A stretch of 64,000 nt of DNA from Encephalitozoon hellem ATCC 50504 (GCF_000277815.2 NC_018470.1:62001-126000); one strand, 5' to 3'. Counted from the stretch's first letter, positions 1 to 9,089 are shown. A program made the numbers and translations. Notes: generated from the sequence alone by a model not told the origin.

Positions 1-555
1 CATTCAAGAGAAGCTTTGGCTCTTGAGAACGGTGCCAAGTATAGAGGTGAGCAGCTTACCAATGGAGGGTCGTTCAAAATAGAGATGAATGTCGACATCG
101 TTGACATCGAACAAGAGTTTATCTGCGGGACGTTTGAGATACACAACCTTACCGATAGATACGAGCTTCTCACGACGTATTTTGAGGGCGAGATAGTCGG
201 AAACATCTATCCATTCACGATGGAGGAGTATTCGATGGCAAATCCAGACATAATACACTGGAAGCTTTTCCCAGAATGGAAAGGAGAATATGTCTATAGA
301 AAGGGATCGTATGATATAAAGAAGAGTAATTTCATGTACATCAAAATCAAAGAACTGTTCTTGCTGCCCGACCCCCGGCTTAAAACCATACCCGGGGCGT
401 CGATTGATGGGCACTACTATTGCTGCTACTACAAGAACCTTGACTGCTTTGCAGGGCACTATTATTACAAAAACACGTCGAATCTAATATCCCAGCAGGT
501 GCTTTTGGACAGAGTGTTCTTAAGAAAATCGAGGAGCAGGTCATTTAGCAAGTGA
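1..555 (+). CDS. GID4: GID4/Vid24-family degron receptor, 5' partial
   Basis: The frame is open from the window edge, so the true start lies upstream; the first in-frame near-start is a TTG at 16, which I do not accept. The protein matches the Vid24/GID4 beta-barrel: a YRGEQL strand near the start, the conserved LTTYFEGEIVG block, a HWKLFPEW segment, then FLLPD and GASIDGHYYCCY towards the end. In yeast, GID4 is the substrate receptor of the GID ubiquitin ligase and recognises N-terminal proline degrons on gluconeogenic enzymes. It is followed by a 118-bp gap and a USP7-like deubiquitinase on the same strand. The family call is strong; the role in this organism is inferred. Confidence 0.85.
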   Translation, partial: HSREALALENGAKYRGEQLTNGGSFKIEMNVDIVDIEQEFICGTFEIHNLTDRYELLTTYFEGEIVGNIYPFTMEEYSMANPDIIHWKLFPEWKGEYVYRKGSYDIKKSNFMYIKIKELFLLPDPRLKTIPGASIDGHYYCCYYKNLDCFAGHYYYKNTSNLISQQVLLDRVFLRKSRSRSFSK

Positions 556-673
556 CATTGATATATCATTAAATAATAATTTCAATGAAACTCTACGCCA
601 GGCCCGGCGATGTGTTGAGATGAATCCTCTCAAGATTTGACAGGACTTTAAATGTTTTTGTGGAGGACCCTCG

Positions 674-3475
674 ATGGATGAGGGTTGGAAAGTAAAAAGG
701 CCACCTAACGGGACGAAGGCGGAGTCCAAGCTGTTTTCTGCACAAGGACACAAGTGGAAGTTAGTTCTATCGAACAGGGGCGGGAGGATATATTTGGCAT
801 TGGAATACCAAGGGGGATCGTACCACGACGTCCTGACAACATTTTGTTTTGATATTAATGGGAAGAGGCACGAGTATCAGTATCAGTTTTCGATGTTCAA
901 TACCGATATTGGAATTTATGTTGAAGACAAGGACAGCTATGTGGTCAAGGTTGATATAAGCGTGAGGAGTGGATACTACAACTCAAGAAAGGAAACGGGG
1001 CATGTAGGGCTTCGGAATCTTGGAGCAACTTGCTATGTAAACTCCCTAATGCAGGCCTTGTTCAACATAGCAAAGTTCAGGAACGACGTCTTTGGGCTAG
1101 AGCCTAGCGGAAGGGTGCTGCTCCTCCAGAAGCTATTCAAGGAAATGCAGGTGGAAGAGCATCCCGTGGACACAACAGACTTTGTTGTGAACAACATATG
1201 GGTGGATGATGTTCATGTCCACCAGGACATTCACGAGTTCTCGAAGGTTTTTTTTGATTCTCTGGAGAAGGACAGCAAGAGAAAGGACTTTATAGAGGAT
1301 CTAATCCAGGGAGAGTTGACGACCTACATAGATGGAAAGTGCGGATGTGTCCGGAAAATAAAGGAGAAGTTCCAGGATATCCAGGTGGAGATCAGGGACT
1401 TCCTCAACAACAAACTGTCATCAAATCTCCACGAGTCTTTGAAGAGGTATGTGGAGGCGGAGGTGCTTGATGGAAATAACAAATACAACTGTGAAAAGCA
1501 TGGGTTTGTGGATGCAAAGAAGGGGGTGCTGTTCAGGTCTCTTCCCCCGGTGATGTTTGTTCTTCTGAAGAGGTTCAATGTTGACTTTGAGACAGGAAAT
1601 GGCTATAAAGTGAACGACTACTTTGAGTTTCCCTCCTCAATTGACATGTCACCGTTTATGGAGAAGGACGATGGCGAGGAGAAGCAGTCTGACGAGACAT
1701 ATGATCTCTATTCTGTGATTGTGCACAGAGGAGACCATGACGAAGGACACTTTTATGCTTACTTGAAGATTGGTGGAAGATGGCTCAAGTTCAACGACAC
1801 GGTTGTGACAGAGGCTGGGGAGATGGAGGCCATGGAGCATAATTTTGGAGGAAAACATCCTTACAAGGACAAGATAAGGGATTACTCGGGATACTATCTG
1901 ATTTATCTCAGAAGAAGTATGTCTGACAGCCTGTTGAATATGAAGGTTACTATTCCTGGAAGAATAGAGGAGATACTAAAAAAGAAGCAAAGCAAGGTCC
2001 CGATCAAGTGTATAAAAATAGATAACATCAGGAACTATAGGGGGGTTGGATTCTACAATGTCAGCTCATACGACTATCCCCTGAGTGGATATACTGAGTT
2101 TATTATAAAAGAGGGAGATAGCATTAAGCTTCTGAAAAATAACATCGAAAAGCACCTTAACACTCGGAGATTCTTGTATCTGTTTGAATGCACCAGGATG
2201 GAAGACACCAAGAAGATGGATACAGCAGAAAGGCCAAGCAAGAGGATTAAAGAGGATGCCCATGGGTCGATGGAGCCTGAGACTGGGAAGGGAGAAGATA
2301 TTTCCAGGGCCATCGAGTATGTAAGACTCAGCCATCAGAGGAACGTGAGCCTTGTAAGCGACGGGTTTGTCAACACTGATGCTGACTACTTCATTTATGC
2401 ATGCTATCCAGAGGTTGACTTTAAGAGAAACAGGCTTATCTTTCTGAAGGTTTTTAGTAATATGCCCTGGTGCGAAGACACACTACCCACCTCTTTAAGG
2501 CTTTGTGCATGTATACATATGGAAGGAACGATCAAGGACAATATGAGCGTTATCATTGAGAAAACAGGGCTTGAAGATGTTGTGGTGTTCAGGGAGTTTG
2601 ATTTCTCGTCTGCATTGGACCCGTCTACTGATGTTTCTAGCCTTCCACAAGGAGACGTCTTGATTAGCGTTCGAAGGGAGGATGTCCTGGAGTTCCTTGA
2701 CTTTATAAGCGATTTCTATAGAAGACTGTGTGTGAATGTTTCCTGCGGCCCTCACAACTTCACTGTGTTTGTGAGAAGGGGATTGACGAGCACAGAGCTT
2801 GAGGGCAAAATCCGGCGGTTTGTAGGGTCTAAGGAAATCTTCCTGAAGAGAGGAGAGGCTGTTTCTGATAGCTCAGGATTCAGGACGGCAGTGGAAGACT
2901 TCACACAGTCGGATGCGGAGTCGGATGCCCGTGAAAGCCTGCAAGCAAAGAACACTGTGACTTGCACTATCAGTCCGGAGTATCAGGTGGTTTATCTGGG
3001 GTTCTGCAACAAAGAGATGGACTACAACTCTGTTCCTCATCTTCACATTTTTGTAACCAAGATCGGGTGCACCTCCCTGGAGCTAATCAAGAACGTTCTT
3101 GTGTCTCATTTTATATGCCTCAATCCTGTGCGGGGGCATTCTCTGAAGGCCCTGAGGATAGTAGACACTGTTAGAGATACGCTGTATCTTAAGGGGTTTG
3201 GGATGTCCGAGGAATTTACCGCCAATGGGATGTGTGTTATCCAGCCCTTTGTAAAGAGGGCTATCAAGACAGCATACTACAGTGGAATGTACAAGATAAT
3301 AGGGTTTCCATTCTTCTTGCAAACAGATGCAGAGAGCGTTGCTGAGTTCAGAAAGAAATACAAACTGTTTGGGAAGATGGTTATGTTTGACGGAAAGAGC
3401 TATACAGACTTAGAGCTCGACTGGCCTATGAGCAAGTTCAATGACGAATGCTTCCTGTTGATTGAAAGAACGTAG
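674..3475 (+). CDS. USP7/Ubp15-like ubiquitin-specific protease
   Basis: A 933-residue cysteine protease that removes ubiquitin. Residues ~10-100 resemble a MATH/TRAF-like domain. The peptidase C19 domain follows (about 110-420), with the Cys box GLRNLGATCYVNS (catalytic Cys120) and the His box HRGDHDEGHFYAYLK (His359) followed by WLKFND carrying the catalytic Asp. The C-terminal ~500 residues have no obvious motif and would correspond to the ubiquitin-like repeats of USP7/Ubp15. It is somewhat shorter than USP7 (about 1100 residues). The start ATG at 674 sits directly behind GGACCC, the CCC start signal seen throughout this window. Confidence 0.92.
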   Translation: MDEGWKVKRPPNGTKAESKLFSAQGHKWKLVLSNRGGRIYLALEYQGGSYHDVLTTFCFDINGKRHEYQYQFSMFNTDIGIYVEDKDSYVVKVDISVRSGYYNSRKETGHVGLRNLGATCYVNSLMQALFNIAKFRNDVFGLEPSGRVLLLQKLFKEMQVEEHPVDTTDFVVNNIWVDDVHVHQDIHEFSKVFFDSLEKDSKRKDFIEDLIQGELTTYIDGKCGCVRKIKEKFQDIQVEIRDFLNNKLSSNLHESLKRYVEAEVLDGNNKYNCEKHGFVDAKKGVLFRSLPPVMFVLLKRFNVDFETGNGYKVNDYFEFPSSIDMSPFMEKDDGEEKQSDETYDLYSVIVHRGDHDEGHFYAYLKIGGRWLKFNDTVVTEAGEMEAMEHNFGGKHPYKDKIRDYSGYYLIYLRRSMSDSLLNMKVTIPGRIEEILKKKQSKVPIKCIKIDNIRNYRGVGFYNVSSYDYPLSGYTEFIIKEGDSIKLLKNNIEKHLNTRRFLYLFECTRMEDTKKMDTAERPSKRIKEDAHGSMEPETGKGEDISRAIEYVRLSHQRNVSLVSDGFVNTDADYFIYACYPEVDFKRNRLIFLKVFSNMPWCEDTLPTSLRLCACIHMEGTIKDNMSVIIEKTGLEDVVVFREFDFSSALDPSTDVSSLPQGDVLISVRREDVLEFLDFISDFYRRLCVNVSCGPHNFTVFVRRGLTSTELEGKIRRFVGSKEIFLKRGEAVSDSSGFRTAVEDFTQSDAESDARESLQAKNTVTCTISPEYQVVYLGFCNKEMDYNSVPHLHIFVTKIGCTSLELIKNVLVSHFICLNPVRGHSLKALRIVDTVRDTLYLKGFGMSEEFTANGMCVIQPFVKRAIKTAYYSGMYKIIGFPFFLQTDAESVAEFRKKYKLFGKMVMFDGKSYTDLELDWPMSKFNDECFLLIERT

Positions 3476-3571
3476 CTTTACTATTAAAAGATGATGTATT
3501 TCCAGGCGTGGTTTAACAAGGTCTTCTGTGGATGGAAAGACAATAAAAATGGATGGTCTAAGAGCCCTTGA

Positions 3572-4168
3572 ATGGAATTTGAGGAGTGCGGAGAGGGGTA
3601 TGCTGACAAGCTTGATCTGAAGTCGGCGTTCCTCGGAAAGCTACCTGGGGACAGGCCACTGCTAGAGGAGCTGGGGATAGACTTCAGCACAATAAAGAAG
3701 GAAAGCCGCCTGATTTTCGGGGTTTTCCAGAAGAAATACGTCGACTTCTCGTTTGTTAAGAATGCAGATCTTTCTGGGCCGATTGTGTTTATTGGGCTGT
3801 ACACTCTTGGGCTTATCCTGAACTACAAGATCCACTTTGGATACATATACTTTATTTCTTTGTTGACAGCCCTATCCATGTACTTCTTATTGAATGTCCT
3901 TGACACAAAACACATAGGGTTCCTTGAGTGCTGCAGCGTCCTTGGATACTCGTTTCTTCCTGTAGTCTTTTTTTCGTTTACAAACATTCTCATGGGAAGG
4001 ATCGGAGTTGGATTCAAGGTGTTCTATGGGCTTGGGTTTGCACTGTGGTCGAGCTACACAGCGTCTGTGGTGTTCTGCAGGTATCTCTCGCTCAGCAACA
4101 AGCACCTGGTTGTTGGATATCCGCTGTTGCTCGGATACACAGGCTTTGTAATGGTTGTTCTTTTTTGA
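3572..4168 (+). CDS. YIP1: Yip1-family ER-Golgi membrane protein
   Basis: A 198-residue multipass membrane protein. The soluble N-terminus carries the Yip1 signature LLEELGIDFSTIKK, then the DLSGPIVF motif opens a block of about five hydrophobic segments (residues ~70-198), including KIHFGYIYF and SVLGYSFLPVV, which match YIPF5/Yip1. Family members act with Rab GTPases in ER-to-Golgi vesicle formation. The ATG is preceded by GAGCCCTTGA. Other traffic genes in this window (TRAPPC2, Sly1, Ufe1-like SNARE) are compatible with the role. Confidence 0.88.
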   Translation: MEFEECGEGYADKLDLKSAFLGKLPGDRPLLEELGIDFSTIKKESRLIFGVFQKKYVDFSFVKNADLSGPIVFIGLYTLGLILNYKIHFGYIYFISLLTALSMYFLLNVLDTKHIGFLECCSVLGYSFLPVVFFSFTNILMGRIGVGFKVFYGLGFALWSSYTASVVFCRYLSLSNKHLVVGYPLLLGYTGFVMVVLF

Positions 4169-4281
4169 AATAAATCATATAAATATTAAGGTCTTTGGGT
4201 TTGAACGCTATCATGGGTATGGACATATTTAATATTTGTAATTGATCTCGGAGATATAAAAGAAAAAACAAGAAAACTGGG

Positions 4282-4659
4282 ATGCGAAAAAATGACTTTG
4301 ACGTGAGGGAGATGAACGCGGCACTAGGTCTTCTGAAGCTTGCAAGGGAAGGGAAGAGCGAAGGAGATGAGCCCGATATAAGAACAAGGAAGACAACATT
4401 CCAGATGATGGTTCTCAAAGAAGTCTTCAAGATCGCGCCGCATCCATCCACACTCACAAAGACGGACCTTGCACTTATGATCAAGCTTCCATTGAAGGCT
4501 GTGCAGATATGGTTTCAGAACGAGCGGAGCAGGAAAGAGAGAGGTGGAAGGACTGGGAAGAGAAGCAGAGGAGGGAAGTCCGAAAATATAGATCCTGTTA
4601 AGCTGCTTAGGATTATAATGAAAGTTCTAGAGAAAAACAGAGAGGGACTTAGCTTCTGA
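4282..4659 (+). CDS. Homeodomain transcription factor (HD-A)
   Basis: A 125-residue protein made largely of a homeodomain at residues ~37-95. The third-helix signature VQIWFQNERSRKER is intact (W, F, N, R), so DNA binding is likely. A short N-terminal helix (MNAALGLLKLAREG) and a C-terminal helix (LLRIIMKVLEKN) flank it. Both flanks resemble those of the second homeodomain gene at 5015-5338, which lies tail-to-tail with this one, so the two are likely paralogues. The ATG follows ACTGGG. The target genes cannot be told from sequence. Confidence 0.88.
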   Translation: MRKNDFDVREMNAALGLLKLAREGKSEGDEPDIRTRKTTFQMMVLKEVFKIAPHPSTLTKTDLALMIKLPLKAVQIWFQNERSRKERGGRTGKRSRGGKSENIDPVKLLRIIMKVLEKNREGLSF

Positions 4660-5014
4660 GTTGCAGGATGTATTTTTGCATATTGGTGTAAGATGAACAG
4701 AGGGTGTTGGCCTCTGTATGATTTCCTCCAATTTTGAACATAAATTAAATATGAGCTTTCTTAAGAGGAGATATTTAATATCAACTACCCGTAACTTCCT
4801 TATTAGGCTGGGCGGAGGATTACCTAAAAACAGGACTTGAAGCGTCTACTTCTTTTCACAGTGCAAACTTGGAATCTGTTTTTGTAGTTGAGAAATAAGC
4901 TTAAAAGTATTGAGGAGGATACCTGATTGCGATTAAATTATAAATCTATTTAATAATAATATTATGTACTAGACTTTATTCAGGGTGCAATAATTTCAAG
5001 GAACAGATAGAGTT
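4660..5014. other. Large intergenic gap between convergent homeodomain genes
   Basis: No credible coding sequence is visible in this 355-bp stretch. It is AT-rich and separates the 3' ends of two homeodomain paralogues. It holds a 9-bp perfect inverted repeat (listed separately) and a 10-bp palindrome ATAATATTAT at 4956-4965. I looked for tRNA boxes and recognisable spliceosomal RNA motifs and saw none. Gaps this long are rare in this window. Confidence 0.6.
4744..4779. repeat. 9-bp inverted repeat between homeodomain genes
   Basis: ATTAAATAT at 4744-4752 is repeated as its exact reverse complement ATATTTAAT at 4771-4779, with an 18-nt spacer that itself contains the palindrome TCTTAAGA. It could be a hairpin in a 3' end or a dimeric protein-binding site. 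AT-rich DNA produces such matches by chance more often, so the meaning is open. Confidence 0.5.
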
Positions 5015-5338
5015 TTAATATCTCGAAGTGTTTTCAACAATAGACATAATTTCCCTCAAATCGATGGTTCTTGAATCGACGGCATCCTCAGCACTCTGGT
5101 TCTTCCCTTTGCTGATGTGTCTTTTGTTCTGAAACCATATATCTACAGCTCTCGGAGATAAGGAAATCAAAATTCCAATATCAATCTTGTTTTCCCATGT
5201 TGGATATGGAGTAATTTGGTATATCTTCTTGAGGACCTCCTTCTGGAACTTGCTTTTCCTGACCTTCTCGCCCGGTTTTTTCAGGCATCTCTCCGGGTGA
5301 AACAGTAAAACCATTCCAAGGGCAGCCTGAGCCTCCAT
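5015..5338 (-). CDS. Homeodomain transcription factor (HD-B)
   Basis: A 107-residue homeodomain protein. The open frame extends to a GTG at 5356, but the first ATG is at 5338 and I use that. The homeodomain spans residues ~28-85 with third helix AVDIWFQNKRHISKG. Its N-terminal AQAALGMVLLF and C-terminal LREIMSIVEN segments mirror those of the neighbouring gene at 4282-4659, suggesting duplication and inversion. The two genes are convergent. No CCC/GGG signal is clear before this ATG, although an AAAATTTTTC stretch lies about 30 bp upstream. Confidence 0.85.
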   Translation of the reverse strand: MEAQAALGMVLLFHPERCLKKPGEKVRKSKFQKEVLKKIYQITPYPTWENKIDIGILISLSPRAVDIWFQNKRHISKGKNQSAEDAVDSRTIDLREIMSIVENTSRY

Positions 5339-5673
5339 CTCTCTTCGATCAAACACCTTGATGGTGAAAAATTTTGGATCTTTTTGTTTTAGAAATCGCC
5401 TGTTTAGGTCTCAGCCCCTTTCGAAGCTCCAATTGCCTGGAGAGTACCGATGTCATTCTTATCATCATGATAGATCAGGGAGTTTAGATCCTATCATGTT
5501 TCATTTAGATTCGGCATTTAAATTAAGCGATGTCTTGATGTATTTGACATCATATCTACGGCTAGGCAAAAACTGTGGAGGGCCAATTTACTATTGATGG
5601 AAATTATGTGTTTCCCATGGCGCTTTTCATCTAGGCCATGCTGCTAGTAATTACCCGCTTTTGGTATCCATAG
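5339..5673. other. Intergenic gap, 335 bp, no gene recognised
   Basis: This lies between two divergent genes, HD-B (minus) and the CHK1-like kinase (plus), and so should contain both promoters. A 79-codon open frame on the plus strand (ATG at 5361) has no recognisable motif and low-complexity-free but random-looking composition; I do not call it. A short inverted repeat GATGTC (5529-5534) / GACATC (5546-5551) is present, and TTACCCGC lies ~20 bp before the kinase ATG. Confidence 0.55.
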
Positions 5674-6912
5674 ATGGAGAAATACGAGGTTCAGGAAACA
5701 CTTGCAAGCGGATCCACGGCAAAGATTAAGAAGGTGGTAACCACTGGAGACAAGGAGTATGCGATAAAGCTGATGAGAAAGGAGAGCGTGCCTCTGAAAG
5801 TGTTTTTGAGAGAAGTGAAGATACACAAGTCTCTGAAGCATCCAAATATAGTCGAGATTGTTGATTCATATGAAGACAGGGAGAGATATTGCATTGTAAT
5901 GAGGCTGGGCTATGGAGAGGTGGGCAGTATGATTCAGTCTGGTGTGGGGTTAGACCCGCTTTTGGCAAATGTTTATTTCAGACAGTTAGTTTCTGCAGTG
6001 AGATACCTGCACTCAAAGGGAATATGCCACCGGGACATAAAGCCGGAAAACATGCTTATTGATGCGAATGGAAACCTTCTGTTGTCAGATTTTGGGTTTT
6101 CAACCTTGTTTCTCCGCAAGGGAAAGAAAAGAAGGCTTCGATTGCTTGCAGGGAGTCCTGAATACATGGCGCCTGAAGTCTTTGAGGGCGACTACGATGG
6201 AAGCCTTGCAGATATATGGTCTTGCGGAATAAGCCTCATTGCATTTTTGACGGGCACGCTTCCATGGGGTGCAGCAGAAAAGTCTGATGAGCAGTTCTCC
6301 TCCTTTATATCGAAGAGGGACCATAGTCAGGCACCCTTCGATAGAATAAGAGGACAGGTGATGAGGCTTATAATGAAAATTCTGGTTAGGAAAGAAGATC
6401 GTTTGTCTGCATCGATGATTATGGAGGATCCATGGGTTGTGCAGCCCAACAGGCTTCTCAATGAGTCGGGGCTTTGTAAAGATGCCCACGGGATATTTGA
6501 GCTGATTCCGTGCAAAAGTAAGACTGCACTCCACTTCACTCAGCCTGGTGAGATGCACAAGACACCAAAAGCATGCTTTATTTCTTCGCAGCCAGAAAGA
6601 GTTAGAGGAGGAAACGTCCATAGGCTATATGCTAAGAAGGTGCATGGCAGGTGTGTTGTGAAGGAGATATGCGAGGTTCTCGACTCGATGGTGGTTTCCC
6701 ACAGGGACGCCGGGGAGTCTGTCGTGTTTTCTACAATTGATTCCAAAAGATCAGCGCTTTCTGGAGAAATTGGTGTCAGGAGGCTAGATGGAGATTACTG
6801 TGTAACTGTCCGCAGGACGAGGGGAGATGCCCGAGAATTCGAGAAGTTTGTAAAAGTGTTTGAGGGCCTGATTGGATACAGTAGCAGGATGCACCTAAAT
6901 AGAATTACATAA
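5674..6912 (+). CDS. CHK1: CHK1-like checkpoint Ser/Thr kinase
   Basis: A 412-residue protein with an N-terminal kinase domain (about 1-265): invariant Lys in YAIKLM, catalytic loop CHRDIKPENML, LSDFGFS, SPEYMAPE and DIWSCGISLIAFLTGTLPWG. The insert after LPWG (EQFSSFISKR) resembles CHK1. The C-terminus has GDAREFEKFVKVFEGLIG, close in pattern to the conserved CHK1 C-terminal motif (GDGLEFKRHFLKIKGKL), which is the main reason for choosing CHK1 over other CAMK-group kinases. CHK1 normally halts the cell cycle after DNA damage or replication stress. The glycine loop is atypical (ASGSTAKIKK). Confidence 0.82.
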   Translation: MEKYEVQETLASGSTAKIKKVVTTGDKEYAIKLMRKESVPLKVFLREVKIHKSLKHPNIVEIVDSYEDRERYCIVMRLGYGEVGSMIQSGVGLDPLLANVYFRQLVSAVRYLHSKGICHRDIKPENMLIDANGNLLLSDFGFSTLFLRKGKKRRLRLLAGSPEYMAPEVFEGDYDGSLADIWSCGISLIAFLTGTLPWGAAEKSDEQFSSFISKRDHSQAPFDRIRGQVMRLIMKILVRKEDRLSASMIMEDPWVVQPNRLLNESGLCKDAHGIFELIPCKSKTALHFTQPGEMHKTPKACFISSQPERVRGGNVHRLYAKKVHGRCVVKEICEVLDSMVVSHRDAGESVVFSTIDSKRSALSGEIGVRRLDGDYCVTVRRTRGDAREFEKFVKVFEGLIGYSSRMHLNRIT

Positions 6913-6965
6913 TAATGATATTTGATAAATAAACAAAACTAATTCCTTTCTCCTAGAAGATCGAT

Positions 6966-8138
6966 ATGAACAAGATGAAAAAGAATGATTGGAAGCATAC
7001 AGGGTTTGGAGCTCTGTCGGTCATACAGGGATACCACAGAAGGATGTCAAGGAAGATCCAAAACATCTTTTTCATGGCCTTGGCGCTTCTTTCCTTTATT
7101 TTCCTCTATAAAAAATATTTTTTTGTTTGTAGAGCCAAGGAGGATCAGAGAATGGAGAGGATGTGCTTAGATTTCATAAACAAGAGGGTTGATAAATGCC
7201 TACAGCACAAGTCAAGGTATGAGCAGAACAAGGAGTTTGCAGCAATCAAGACACATCTCCCGCTCATCCCGTTGAAGATGACTCGATCGAATGCGGTTTT
7301 TCTGTATACATATAGGAAGCCTTATGTTGTGATAAAGAGGTGTATTGCGCCGGGCACACCGGGGCTTGCGGAGGACGAGATTCTTATGTCTCTTGACCAC
7401 AAGAATGTTGTGAAGTTTCTCAAATCGTTTAGGGAGAAGTATATGAACCTGAGGGAAGAGGAAGAAACGATTATTTGGATATTTATGGAGCACATGGATA
7501 GCAAGGTGTCCCAGGATGTTGTGAAGGGAAATGAAAACAAGATAAGGGAGATAGCTAAGGGAATATTGCACGGGCTCAAGTATCTTCATGGAATGGGGAT
7601 AGCGCATCTTGATTTAAAGATTTCAAATGTCATGGGGAAGGAAACGAAGGACGGGATTGTATATAAGATCATTGACTTTGGGTTCGCCAGGAAGCTTGAA
7701 CATGTAAATGACAATGCTGAGATCCAGATTCCCTCGAAAAGCTTTGGGACATATCCATACAAGCCTCCTGAGACGTCCCAGCTGAATATGCATGGGGTAA
7801 AGGGAGACATATGGTGTCTTGGTGCCATAGTATGGTTCCTGTCTCGAAGGCAAACGCCGTTCTACTTTGACGACGGGCGGAAGAACCTAGAGGAATGGAG
7901 GATGTTCATAAGAGGAAGATTATCCATTTCCTTCAAACCCAATGCGTCACCAGCGCTGAGGGATTTTGTGAAGAAATGCATGAACTTCGATAGATTTGCA
8001 AGGCCCAATGCCTCTGATCTCCTTGAGCATCCTTTCATTACTGGAGTACCAATGAAAGTGACTTCTGAAGACTTAAATGAGATGAGCGAAGAGTTTTCAT
8101 CTACTTCTGAATACAGTAGCATGGAATCTGAAGATTAA
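6966..8138 (+). CDS. Membrane-anchored divergent Ser/Thr protein kinase
   Basis: A 390-residue protein with a hydrophobic segment near the N-terminus (residues ~32-53, IFFMALALLSFIFLYKKYFF), then a kinase domain at ~110-360. The catalytic loop reads HLDLKISN instead of HRDLKxxN, while the catalytic Asp, Asn, and DFG (IIDFGFAR) are kept. The glycine-rich loop is not recognisable, but a VVIKR Lys and YKPPE/DIWCLGAIVWFL are present. The C-terminal tail is Ser/Glu rich. It is probably an active kinase facing a membrane; I cannot place it in a named family. ATGs at codons 5 and 27 are alternative starts. Confidence 0.75.
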   Translation: MNKMKKNDWKHTGFGALSVIQGYHRRMSRKIQNIFFMALALLSFIFLYKKYFFVCRAKEDQRMERMCLDFINKRVDKCLQHKSRYEQNKEFAAIKTHLPLIPLKMTRSNAVFLYTYRKPYVVIKRCIAPGTPGLAEDEILMSLDHKNVVKFLKSFREKYMNLREEEETIIWIFMEHMDSKVSQDVVKGNENKIREIAKGILHGLKYLHGMGIAHLDLKISNVMGKETKDGIVYKIIDFGFARKLEHVNDNAEIQIPSKSFGTYPYKPPETSQLNMHGVKGDIWCLGAIVWFLSRRQTPFYFDDGRKNLEEWRMFIRGRLSISFKPNASPALRDFVKKCMNFDRFARPNASDLLEHPFITGVPMKVTSEDLNEMSEEFSSTSEYSSMESED

Positions 8139-8210
8139 AGTATTTTGTTTTTACCTAGGCTTGGCTATGCAATTGTGCCTGTACACATAGCCTTTGGCAA
8201 AAGCCCTCTG

Positions 8211-8522
8211 ATGGATGGATCTGAGGAGCTAAAATACCTAATGAGGCTTCTACCGAAGTACATGAAGGTTGGGGGAGAGGAATATATCCTTTACAGGATG
8301 AACGAAGCTGTGGGTGAGGACAGCTGGGCTAGGGCGATGTTTTGTGGAAGATGTCTTCATCTTTATATTCCTGTGGTGAATAGTAGAGTGAGGTATGATG
8401 GTGTGCTGACCATTGAATGCTTCGGATGCGGCGAAAAACATGTGTTTGACAAGGTGTCTGACGTGTTTAGAAAGGATCTGCATGAAGGCAAGGAGACAAC
8501 GCTTGAATATTATTTTAGATGA
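8211..8522 (+). CDS. Rpr2/Rpp21-like RNase P/MRP protein subunit
   Basis: A 103-residue protein. The longer open frame begins at a TTG (8145); the first ATG is at 8211 and follows AAAAGCCCTCTG, so I start there. The core is a four-cysteine zinc site, CGRC near residue 45 and CFGC near residue 70, separated by [19 protein letters not shown], which has the pattern of the Rpr2/Rpp21/Snm1 family that binds the RNA of RNase P or MRP for tRNA or rRNA processing. It ends 52 bp before the uS11 gene. The family call rests on the zinc-ribbon pattern and small size. Confidence 0.65.
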   Translation: MDGSEELKYLMRLLPKYMKVGGEEYILYRMNEAVGEDSWARAMFCGRCLHLYIPVVNSRVRYDGVLTIECFGCGEKHVFDKVSDVFRKDLHEGKETTLEYYFR

Positions 8523-8553
8523 TACCTCCCAGAGAATCAAGGCTTTGTTACGC

Positions 8554-8567
8554 AAAAAAATTTGCCC
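8554..8567 (+). promoter_or_regulatory. AAATTT-CCC start signal of uS11 gene
   Basis: AAAAAAATTT at 8554-8563 is followed by CCC at 8565-8567, 7 bp before the ATG at 8575. The same two-part block precedes eL34, uL30 and beta-tubulin in this window. Such signals are reported for highly expressed microsporidian genes. Confidence 0.75.
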
Positions 8568-8574
8568 TTCGAGA

Positions 8575-8985
8575 ATGACTGAGCTGATAGAAGCTGAATC
8601 CATGGAGCTATCAGCTGTTGCCCACATCAAGGCAACGAAGAACGATACATTTGTTCATATTACGGACATGACTGGGTCTGAAACGATTGCAAAGATAACT
8701 GGTGGGATGAGAGTCAAAGCGCAGAGGGACGAGGGATCGCCGTATGCCGCCATGCTTGCAGCACAGGATGTTGCAGAAAAGATACTTGGGCGTGGAATCA
8801 AGATACTCCACTTCAAGCTTCGAGGAGCCGGGGGAGTTAAGCCGATGGCTCTTGGCCCTGGTGCACAAACGGCAATCAGGACCTTGATACGTGCTGGGCT
8901 CAGGGTTGGAAGAATTGAAGATGTTACGCCGGTTGCAAGAGACCGTGTGAGGAAGCGCGGTGGGCACAGGGGAAGAAGAGTTTGA
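8575..8985 (+). CDS. RPS14: Small-subunit ribosomal protein uS11 (RPS14)
   Basis: A 136-residue ribosomal protein of the 40S platform, near the decoding region and the 3' end of the small rRNA. The conserved blocks [58 protein letters not shown] and the basic tail [18 protein letters not shown] are all present. The open frame continues upstream to 8413, but residues before this Met are unrelated to uS11, and the AAATTT-CCC signal sits immediately upstream of the chosen ATG. The stop codon shares its last base with an AATAAA. Confidence 0.97.
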   Translation: MTELIEAESMELSAVAHIKATKNDTFVHITDMTGSETIAKITGGMRVKAQRDEGSPYAAMLAAQDVAEKILGRGIKILHFKLRGAGGVKPMALGPGAQTAIRTLIRAGLRVGRIEDVTPVARDRVRKRGGHRGRRV

Positions 8986-8990
8986 ATAAA
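8985..8990 (+). terminator. AATAAA overlapping uS11 stop codon
   Basis: AATAAA begins on the last base of the TGA stop (8983-8985). The same overlap is seen at several other genes here, suggesting that 3' untranslated regions are very short. Confidence 0.55.
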
Positions 8991-9089
8991 GCTGCCTTTA
9001 TTTACGTATTTTGTTTGACAGATTTATAGCAAAGGATATGTCAACGCAGTTTGATGGGCCTATTTGTTTCCCTCACTGCCAGCCCTTAG

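Noticed and set aside
5358..5597. Plus-strand open frame of 79 codons in a gap
   Set aside because: No motif, begins at a non-ATG codon in the longest form, and lies in the expected promoter region of two divergent genes.
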